Shown here piece after piece: positions 63,771 through 64,000 of a stretch of 64,000 nucleotides of DNA. This DNA comes from Bolinopsis microptera (lineage: Eukaryota; Ctenophora; Tentaculata; Lobata; Bolinopsidae): NCBI RefSeq assembly GCF_026151205.1, contig NC_087075.1, positions 10,214,303 to 10,278,302 on the forward strand. The letters run 5' to 3'. Made by a program: the position numbers and the translations under genes. The stretch's first letter is position 1; each line of letters opens with the position of its first letter. The notes beneath the pieces are model-generated. The model had not been told where the DNA came from. It saw nothing but the letters and a program-made list of their open reading frames with translations, and made no database searches.

Positions 63771-64000
63771 CAACCAGCATGAGCAGTAAAGTAGCCTAAA
63801 CCCTATCATCATGTGCCTGGTATTAATTACAGATGGAACCACACCTTTATATACGAAACTACAATAAATTACAATACACATTATATACAATATAAATTAT
63901 ACACACAGTTTAATGTACATATGTATTATAATCAATATATGTATATATAGTACATGCTGTTTGTACACAGTAAACACAGTACACACACTCCATGTAACAT
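63771..64000. other. AT-rich end of window
   Basis: TATATA/ACACAGTACAC simple sequence; no gene seen. Confidence 0.5.

Noticed and set aside
63005-63890. Long open frames (QCGPEGD-like repeats and others) over the 21-bp array
   Set aside because: Several frames on both strands are open at once because the unit lacks stops; no start or splice context and no domain.

Overview
This is a eukaryotic, animal window. Genes are split into small exons with GT-AG introns and consistent phases. They include recognisable animal families: an NF-YA subunit, a PACSIN/syndapin, and a DEK_C plus double-SWIB chromatin protein. The DNA is AT-rich and crowded with minisatellites, LINE fragments, hAT-type and other terminal-inverted-repeat elements, and a tRNA-derived SINE. 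The repeat spectrum and the secreted GCC2/GCC3-type gene suggest an early-branching marine invertebrate such as a cnidarian or sponge. That placement is inference; no species is claimed. All exon models were built by hand from reading frame, splice consensus and phase.

Layout. 1-1000: a TIR element with a TA target duplication. 3202-7808 (+): a secreted protein gene with a signal peptide exon, three copies of an unnamed ~150-residue domain exon, and two GCC2/GCC3-like Cys-rich exons. The first domain copy carries a frame change and a weak donor; the second is split by a 1238-bp hAT-type element with a perfect 8-bp target duplication. 8.3-10.4 kb: minisatellites between convergent genes. 9827-13052 (-): a membrane-protein-like gene model whose 3' half may be a different gene. 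14753-22146 (-): a complete 11-exon DEK_C + SWIB + SWIB gene (341 aa) with a tRNA-Asn, a LINE fragment and a foldback element in its introns. 22314-23774 (+): a 5'-truncated RTE-like LINE with a 14-bp target duplication. 24.67-28.14 kb (-): an RT plus restriction-like-endonuclease retrotransposon, itself interrupted by a 607-bp hAT-type element.

29354-46258 (+): an NF-YA gene. The last four exons, from the homology region onward, are well supported; two upstream exons are plausible. 46.3-54 kb: intergenic, with a 859-bp TIR element and a tRNA-derived SINE. 54029-56307 (-): the 3' part of a PACSIN gene (end of the F-BAR region, NPF motif, SH3 domain); its upstream exons are not found and probably lie beyond the window. 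57-64 kb: simple repeats, a LINE 3' fragment and a 21-bp minisatellite.

The most unusual theme is that many tandem arrays lie directly against splice sites. In several cases the last repeat unit is the functional-looking 3' splice site. No operon-like or multi-gene functional system is evident; the interest lies in nested insertions, splice-site amplification and repeat-driven remodelling of exons.
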